Made by a program: the position numbers and the translations under genes. A stretch of DNA of 64,000 nucleotides from contig NZ_MOBR01000002.1 of NCBI RefSeq assembly GCF_003732705.1, positions 124,001 to 188,000 on the forward strand, in the 5' to 3' direction. The notes under the pieces are model-generated. The model worked only from the letters and a program-made list of their open reading frames with translations, did not search any database and was not told where the DNA came from. Origin of the DNA: Pseudomonas frederiksbergensis. Lineage in GTDB: Bacteria > Pseudomonadota > Gammaproteobacteria > Pseudomonadales > Pseudomonadaceae. Shown here piece after piece: positions 58,748-64,000 of the stretch; position 1 is the first letter of the stretch, and each line of letters opens with the position of its first letter.

Positions 58748-59482
58748 TTAGAGGACTTGCCGCAAAAACGCTTGCGCCCGAGGATCCTTCGGCGCATCAA
58801 AGAACTGCGCCGGCGAAGCGTCTTCCAGCAATTTGCCGTGATCGAAGAACAACACCCGATCCGCGACTTCCCGGGCAAAGCCCATTTCGTGGGTCACGCA
58901 GACCATGGTCATGCCTTCCACGGCCAGGGTTTTCATCACGTCCAGCACTTCACCGACCATTTCCGGGTCCAGCGCCGAGGTCGGCTCGTCGAACAACATG
59001 ACCTTCGGTTCCATCGCCAGCGCCCGGGCAATCGCCACACGCTGCTGCTGGCCGCCGGACAGGCGTGACGGAAACTCGTTGGCCTTCTGCGCAATGCCGA
59101 CCTTCTCCAGCAATGCCAGGGCCTTGGCCTCGCGCTCCTTTTTGCCGCGCTTGCGCACGACCTTCTGGGCCAGGCAGAGGTTTTCCAGCACGGTCATGTG
59201 CGGGAACAGGTTGAAGTGCTGGAACACCATGCCGACTTCCCGACGATAGGCATTTACGTCGGTTTTCGGGTCGGCCAGTTGCAAACCGTCGATGCTCACC
59301 GAGCCCGAATCGAATGCTTCCAGGCCGTTGAGGCAGCGCAGGAAGGTTGATTTGCCGGAGCCGGACGGCCCGATCACCACCAGCACTTCGCCCCTGGCCA
59401 CGGTCGTGGACACGTTATCCACCGCGCGCACCACCTGGCCACGGGTGTCGAAGACTTTTACCAGATCGCGGACTTCAATCAC
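58748..59482 (-). CDS. Polar amino-acid ABC transporter, ATP-binding protein
   Basis: The GTG at 59482 ([11 protein letters not shown]) gives 244 residues, the usual length for GlnQ/HisP-type ATPases; it overlaps the permease end by 8 bp, and GGAGG lies ten bases upstream. A TTG at 59503 is an alternative. Walker A is GPSGSGKST, signature LSGGQQQR, Walker [14 protein letters not shown], and the switch His is in VTHEMGFA. All motifs are intact, so the ATPase should work. Confidence 0.93.
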   Translation of the reverse strand: MIEVRDLVKVFDTRGQVVRAVDNVSTTVARGEVLVVIGPSGSGKSTFLRCLNGLEAFDSGSVSIDGLQLADPKTDVNAYRREVGMVFQHFNLFPHMTVLENLCLAQKVVRKRGKKEREAKALALLEKVGIAQKANEFPSRLSGGQQQRVAIARALAMEPKVMLFDEPTSALDPEMVGEVLDVMKTLAVEGMTMVCVTHEMGFAREVADRVLFFDHGKLLEDASPAQFFDAPKDPRAQAFLRQVL

Positions 59483-60434
59483 TTTGCGCGAGCCTCCGCT
59501 CAAGCCGGCTGGCGATTTTCGACAGCGGCAGGTTGATCAACAGGTACAGCCCGGCCACGCAGAACAGGATTTCGAACGGCGAGAACGAGGTGGTGATGAC
59601 TTCGCGGCCGCTTTTCAGCAGTTCGGTGATGGCGATCACCGACACCAGCGAAGTGTCTTTCACCAGGCTGATGAATTGCCCGGCCAGCGGCGGCAGCACG
59701 CGTTTCAATGCTTGCGGCAGTACCACATGGCGCATTGATTGTCCGGCGCTCAAGCCCAGGGATCGCGCGGCCTCGTTCTGGCCACGGGCGATGGACTGGA
59801 CGCCGGAGCGGATGATTTCCGCCACGTAGGTGCCGGTGAACAGCGACAGCGCGGCGATCCCGGCGAACTCCCGGGACAGGTTCATCACGGTGCCGATGAA
59901 GAAGTAGAAAATGAAGATCTGCACCAGTAACGGCGTACCGCGCACCAGTTCGACGTAAATGGTCGAGAGATCGCGCAGGGTCGGGTTGTTGGATAGACGG
60001 CACAGGCCGGTGGCGAGGCCGATCAACAGACCGAGCACGCCAGACACCACCGACAGCCACAGTGTGGTCCACAGCCCCCACAGCAACGGTCCGGCGGCCC
60101 AATGCCGGGTGACGCCGATCACGTCGCCTTCCGCCACGTCATCGTCTTGGGCGACTTGCAGACTGTTGTCGTCGACGCTCAGGTGCTGCTCATCGCCGGC
60201 GTCATTGCGCAGGGTGACTTCGGCCTTGCCGCCCTGGCGTACCAGTTCGCTAACCGTGGAGATGTCGGCGGCGCGCTGGGATTCTTCGGCGTGGTAGGCG
60301 AAGTACTGCGGCACGCGGTTCCAGCGCCATTCGTAGGACATCAGCGAGGTGGCGTAATACAACGCGCCGGCCAGGCCGATCAGCACCAGCACCGTTAGCA
60401 AGTGCCAGGGCAGTTGGGATTTTTCAGGTTTCAT
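59475..60434 (-). CDS. Polar amino-acid ABC transporter, permease
   Basis: This 319-residue membrane protein has the His/Glu/Gln/Arg permease core and the EAA loop ([27 protein letters not shown]). It differs from short HisQ-type permeases by an extra N-terminal transmembrane helix and a soluble domain (about 30-115). One permease gene is present, so it should act as a homodimer. A long palindromic repeat separates it from the upstream binding-protein gene. Confidence 0.92.
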   Translation of the reverse strand: MKPEKSQLPWHLLTVLVLIGLAGALYYATSLMSYEWRWNRVPQYFAYHAEESQRAADISTVSELVRQGGKAEVTLRNDAGDEQHLSVDDNSLQVAQDDDVAEGDVIGVTRHWAAGPLLWGLWTTLWLSVVSGVLGLLIGLATGLCRLSNNPTLRDLSTIYVELVRGTPLLVQIFIFYFFIGTVMNLSREFAGIAALSLFTGTYVAEIIRSGVQSIARGQNEAARSLGLSAGQSMRHVVLPQALKRVLPPLAGQFISLVKDTSLVSVIAITELLKSGREVITTSFSPFEILFCVAGLYLLINLPLSKIASRLERRLAQSD

Positions 60435-60454
60435 TTGCAGGACTCTTAGATTCG

Positions 60455-60564
60455 CTCGTTCCCACGCTCTGCGTGGGAATGCATCCTGTGACGCTCTGCG
60501 TCACGCCAGCGAAGGGACGCGGAGCGTCCCGGGCGGCATTCCCACGCAGAGCGTGGGAACGATC
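60455..60564. repeat. Long nested palindromic repeat, copy 4 of 4
   Basis: It lies inside the ABC-transporter gene set, 10 bp after the binding-protein stop and 20 bp before the permease ATG. As in many ABC operons, a hairpin here could raise binding-protein mRNA over the downstream genes. Confidence 0.87.
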
Positions 60565-60574
60565 AGCGGTGGGG

Positions 60575-61371
60575 TTAATCCATGTCCTTGAGCCAAGCGG
60601 TGTCTTTGAACCACTTGTCATGGATGCGATCGTAGGTGCCGTCTTCGTGGATCTGGTGCAGGAAGTTGTTGATGAAGTTGAGGCTGTCGTAGTCGCCCTT
60701 CTTCAGGCCGAAGGCCAGCGGTTCGTAGGTGAACGGCTTGTCGAGGAACACCAGTTTGCCGGCGCCGACCTTGCTCACCGCGACCACGTTGTACGGCGCG
60801 TCGTAGATGAACGCGTCGGCCTTGCCGTTGACCACGTCGAGCACGGCTTCCTGCTCGTTGTCGTAGCCGTGGTACGTGGCTTTGGAGATCAGCTTCTTGG
60901 CGACCATCTCGCCGGTGGTGCCTAGTTTGGAGGTGATGCGATAGTTTTCGGTATTCAGGTCTTTATAGGACTTGATGGTGCCTTCCAGGTCCTTGCGGAT
61001 CAGCAGGGTCTGGCCGACCACGATAAACGGTTCGCTGAAATTCAGGCGCAGGTTGCGTTCCTGGGTCAGGGTCATGCCGCTGCCGATCATGTCGAACTTG
61101 TCGGTCATCAGGGCCGGGATGATGCCGTCGTAACCGGTGGATACCAGCTCCAACTTCACGCCCATGGCCTTGGACATGGCCTTGAGGATGTCGACTTCGA
61201 AGCCGATGATCTCGCCGCGCTTGTTGGTCATTTCGAAGGGCATGTAGGCGGGTCCATGCCGACTTTCAGCGTGCCACGCTTGACCGCGTCATCGATGGCA
61301 CCGGCCTGCGCCGCGCTGACTGCAACCAATGCCGTGACGCCGACCAGCAGCATCGACAGATACTTCTTCAT
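60575..61371 (-). pseudogene. Polar amino-acid ABC transporter periplasmic binding protein, frameshifted
   Basis: Two frames together make one normal binding protein of about 265 residues. The first (from ATG 61371, signal peptide MKKYLSMLLVGVTALVAVSA) reads to LKVGMDPP and then shifts into TCPSK and a stop. The second continues MPFEMTNKRGEIIGFEVDI to the proper end (WFKDTAWLKDMD). The join needs one extra base near 61249-61251, where relatives read GMDPTYMPFEM. Either the gene is inactivated or the sequence has a base-call error; the rest of the gene shows no decay. An ATG one codon earlier (61374) is also possible. Confidence 0.88.
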
Positions 61372-61545
61372 CATCAAGTCCCCAAAACCATTGCGTTGTG
61401 AGGCGCGCAATCGGCGATTTTCCTTGGAAAACCGGCAGATACGAACAGAAAGCTGTTCGGGCGCACCAATTCGGGGACGGATCCTATCGCACTGGGTTGT
61501 TTGCACAAGGGTTTGGTTGGGATTTGTTTTGAATTCAAGATCGAC

Positions 61546-61830
61546 CCCTCACCCCAGCCCTCTCCCCAAAGGGGAGAGGGGGAAAGGGAGCAGATCGGGG
61601 GCCTTTCGAGACCTGCGCTTGACTCGGTATCTCAAGTCGATGTAGCTCCAAGAACAACTCGATTAGTCCCCTCTTCCTTAGGGGAAGGGAGCAGATCGGG
61701 GGCGCTTCAATCCTGAGTTCGACTCGGTATTTCAGGTCGATGTATGACGCAAGACACCTCGGTCAGTCCCCTCGCCCCTCTGGGGAGAGGGTTAGGGAGA
61801 GGGGTGGTTCTGAGGGTCAATACAAATTCC
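61546..61830. repeat. CCCTCTCCCC-type palindromes with two direct repeat units
   Basis: CCCTCTCCCCAAAGGGGAGAGGG opens the block, and CTCTGGGGAGAGGGTTAGGG closes it. Between them GGGAGCAGATCGGGGGC occurs at 61586 and 61687, each followed by a similar GACTCGGTAT then GTCGATGTA stretch, giving a 101-bp period. This palindrome type is common between genes in pseudomonads and xanthomonads. Confidence 0.75.
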
Positions 61831-61845
61831 AGCCACGCCCCAAAC

Positions 61846-61872
61846 AAAAAACCCCGCTTTCGCGGGGTTTTT
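61846..61872 (-). terminator. Rho-independent terminator of opgH
   Basis: AAAACCCCGC (61847-61856 plus C61857) pairs with GCGGGGTTTT (61862-61872) around a 4-nt loop, followed on the minus strand by T-rich sequence. It starts 2 bp after the opgH stop. Confidence 0.9.
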
Positions 61873-61874
61873 CG

Positions 61875-64000
61875 TTATGCCAACTGAGGCTGTGCACTCA
61901 GTGGCTTGAGCGGTAGCAGCGGCGCATGGGGATCGGCTTTCACCGATTGCCGCCAGGCGTCCAGCCACTCGGCGTGGCCTTCGCTCCAGACCGCCTCATG
62001 CAGGCGACCCAATGCCACCGGATCGCTCAGCAGTTGCAGGCGCTCATGGTTGTTCAGCCCGGCAGGCCCGGCCTTCAACGCATGACGAACCCGCTCCACT
62101 CGCAACCACTCGATCGGCTCGGCCTGACCGTGACGGGACGTCGCCAGCGAGCACGCCAACGCGTTCTGCTGTGGATCGACCACCGCCCGCACAAAACCGT
62201 CTTTCAGCGCGTGATAACGGTTTTCATGGGTGTACTGATCGGTCGCCAGCAGCGCTTGTGGCGGATTGTATTCCTCAGGGATCAGGAACAGGCTCTCGTC
62301 ACGGGACTTGAGGCCCAGGCCGACACGGCTGGAGATCACCGACACCGGGATCGACAGCATCAGCGAACCGACGATCGGCACCAACCACCACAGGAAGCTC
62401 GGGTTCAGCCAGATCACCAGCAGGGCCCAGAAGAAGCCCAGCAAGGTTTGCGGGCCGTGGCGCTTGACCGCTTCGCTCCATGGCGTGGAGTCGTCGTCAC
62501 GTTGTGGCGAGTTCCAGGTCGCGGCCCAGCCGAGGAACGCGGCGAGTACGAAACGGGTGTGGAAAATCATCCGCACCGGCGCTAGCAGCATGGAGAACAA
62601 CATCTCCAGCAGCATCGAGAACGTCACCTTGAACTTGCCACCGAACTCTTTCGCGCCCTTGGCCCAGATCAGGATGATGCTCAACAGCTTCGGCAAGAAC
62701 AGCAGCACGATGGTTGTCGAGAACAGCGCCACAGCCTTGTCCGGATGCCATTGCGGCCACAGCGGATAGAGCTGTCGCGGCTCCATGAAGTACTGCGGCT
62801 CCATCAACGTATTCACCGCCAGCAACGCCGTGGACAACACGAGGAAGAAGAACCACAACGGCGCCGACAGGTAAGACATCACGCCCGTCAGGAACACCGC
62901 ACGGTGCACCGGGTGCATGCCCTTGACCAGGAACAGCCGGAAGTTCATCAGGTTGCCGTGGCACCAACGACGGTCACGCTTGAGTTCGTCCAGCAGGTTC
63001 GGCGGCAGTTCTTCGTAGCTGCCCGGCAAGTCGTAGGCAATCCATACACCCCAGCCGGCACGGCGCATCAGCGCAGCTTCGACGAAGTCGTGGGACAGAA
63101 TCGCACCGGCAAAAGCACCTTTACCCGGCAACGGCGCCAGGGCGCAGTGCTCGATGAACGGCTTCATGCGGATGATCGCGTTGTGGCCCCAGTAGTGGGA
63201 TTCGCCCAACTGCCAGAAGTGCAGGCCGGCGGTGAACAGCGGGCCGTACACCCGGGTCGCGAACTGCTGCATGCGCGCATAAAGAGTGTCCATGCCCGAC
63301 GCCCGTGGCGCGGTCTGGATGATCCCGGCGTCCGGCGTGGCTTCCATCAAGCGCACCAGACTGGTCAGGCATTCGCCGCTCATCACGGAGTCCGCGTCGA
63401 GCACGACCATGTATTTGTAGTCACCGCCCCAACGACGGCAGAAGTCGTCGAGGTTGCCGCTTTTACGTTTGACGCGACGGCGACGGCGGCGATAGAAGAT
63501 CTTGCCGAAGCCCTTGGCTTCGCGGCAGACGTCCAGCCAGGCCTGTTGTTCGGCCACGCAGATATCGGTTTCGTTACTGTCGCTGAGGACGAAGAAGTCG
63601 AAACGATCCAGGTCACCCGTGGCGGCGACCGACTCGAAAGTCGCCCGCAGACCGGCAAATACACGTGGCACGTCTTCGTTGCAGATCGGCATCACCAGTG
63701 CGGTGCGTGCGTCCTTGGCAATCGGCTCGTTGCCGGCGCTTTTGCCGGAAATACGGTATTTGTCGTGACCGGTGAGCAATTCGAGGAAGCCCATCAGTGC
63801 GGTCCAGAAACCGGCCGACACCCAGCAGAACAGAATCCCGAACAGAATCAGGATGCTGGTTTGCAGCGCATACGGCAGCACTTGCGTAGCGGTCTGCAAC
63901 AGCGATTGATGCAGCACTTCGTTCAGGTCGACGAACGACCAGCCCTGGTACGGCATGATGCCTTTCATGTACCAACCGGCAACGATGGTCTGGCCGAGCA
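61875..64000 (-). CDS. opgH: Glucan biosynthesis glucosyltransferase OpgH (N-terminus outside window)
   Basis: The frame is open to the right edge, giving 707 residues of a protein that is usually about 850 long, so the N-terminus is missing. It is a membrane GT2 enzyme (also mdoH) that polymerises osmoregulated periplasmic glucans from UDP-glucose. GT2 motifs are [28 protein letters not shown] (DxD), [15 protein letters not shown] (catalytic ED-like position) and RDRRWCHGN (QxxRW-type). Several transmembrane helices flank the catalytic domain. A terminator follows directly. opgG, its usual partner, would lie beyond the window. Confidence 0.95.
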   Translation of the reverse strand, partial: LGQTIVAGWYMKGIMPYQGWSFVDLNEVLHQSLLQTATQVLPYALQTSILILFGILFCWVSAGFWTALMGFLELLTGHDKYRISGKSAGNEPIAKDARTALVMPICNEDVPRVFAGLRATFESVAATGDLDRFDFFVLSDSNETDICVAEQQAWLDVCREAKGFGKIFYRRRRRRVKRKSGNLDDFCRRWGGDYKYMVVLDADSVMSGECLTSLVRLMEATPDAGIIQTAPRASGMDTLYARMQQFATRVYGPLFTAGLHFWQLGESHYWGHNAIIRMKPFIEHCALAPLPGKGAFAGAILSHDFVEAALMRRAGWGVWIAYDLPGSYEELPPNLLDELKRDRRWCHGNLMNFRLFLVKGMHPVHRAVFLTGVMSYLSAPLWFFFLVLSTALLAVNTLMEPQYFMEPRQLYPLWPQWHPDKAVALFSTTIVLLFLPKLLSIILIWAKGAKEFGGKFKVTFSMLLEMLFSMLLAPVRMIFHTRFVLAAFLGWAATWNSPQRDDDSTPWSEAVKRHGPQTLLGFFWALLVIWLNPSFLWWLVPIVGSLMLSIPVSVISSRVGLGLKSRDESLFLIPEEYNPPQALLATDQYTHENRYHALKDGFVRAVVDPQQNALACSLATSRHGQAEPIEWLRVERVRHALKAGPAGLNNHERLQLLSDPVALGRLHEAVWSEGHAEWLDAWRQSVKADPHAPLLPLKPLSAQPQLA

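Larger units (their letters stand above)
61375..61874. other. Intergenic region between the ABC binding protein and opgH
   Basis: This 500-bp stretch holds no convincing gene. From left to right it contains the upstream region of the ABC transporter genes, a cluster of CCCCTC/GGGGAG palindromes with two direct ~101-bp units (61546-61830), and the opgH terminator. Short open frames over the repeats are artefacts of repeat sequence. Confidence 0.6.

Noticed and set aside
61586..61776. CRISPR-like array in the repeat cluster before opgH
   Set aside because: Only two units, 101-bp period, diverged sequence and no cas genes.

Overview
The window is chromosomal DNA of a Pseudomonas species, most likely of the P. 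fluorescens group. The gene order from hemE to opgH follows, as I remember it, the P. aeruginosa PAO1 segment PA5034 to PA5077. The DNA is GC-rich and carries the short palindromic intergenic repeats (REP/REPIN type) typical of this group. I saw no rRNA, tRNA, insertion sequence, prophage or CRISPR array.

Region 1 (1-13613) is the accessory part. After the last 34 codons of a membrane protein there is an AT-richer two-gene unit: an OLD/RecF-like ATPase and an HNH protein overlapping by ATGA. It resembles the Septu (PtuA/PtuB) anti-phage system. Convergent to it lies a complete type II secretion operon, gspC to gspM, with almost every junction overlapping. Directly upstream of gspC, on the same strand, are a cytochrome b561 gene and a four-domain chitin-binding lytic polysaccharide monooxygenase (GbpA-like). 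This suggests a dedicated locus for chitin oxidation and secretion.

Region 2 (13849-35097) is conserved core: hemE, gltBD (glutamate synthase), a DamX-like SPOR protein, aroKB, pilMNOPQ (type IV pilus alignment complex and secretin), divergent ponA (PBP1A), maeB, a secreted thermonuclease and rpmE. The apparent rpmE terminator lies inside the 5' coding region of the nuclease.

Region 3 (35098-50249) holds priA, argS, an FtsN-like SPOR protein, hslVU behind a strong RpoH-type promoter match, a DUF971 protein, and the medium-chain-length PHA cluster. That cluster is phaC1-phaZ-phaC2-phaD, convergent with phaI-phaF, plus a PHA-granule-associated small protein. phaC1 is preceded by a sigma-54 type -24/-12 element.

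Region 4 (50405-64000) holds ubiE-ubiJ-ubiB, hisI-hisE, tatABC, rsmE, an HBM-type chemoreceptor, a polar amino-acid ABC transporter whose binding-protein gene carries a one-base frameshift, and the partial opgH gene.

Three dispersed repeat families sit in the gaps: four copies of a ~110-bp nested palindrome, six REPINs, and four AAGCT/CAAGC-type palindromes. All four long palindromes and five of six REPINs lie within 20 bp downstream of a stop codon.
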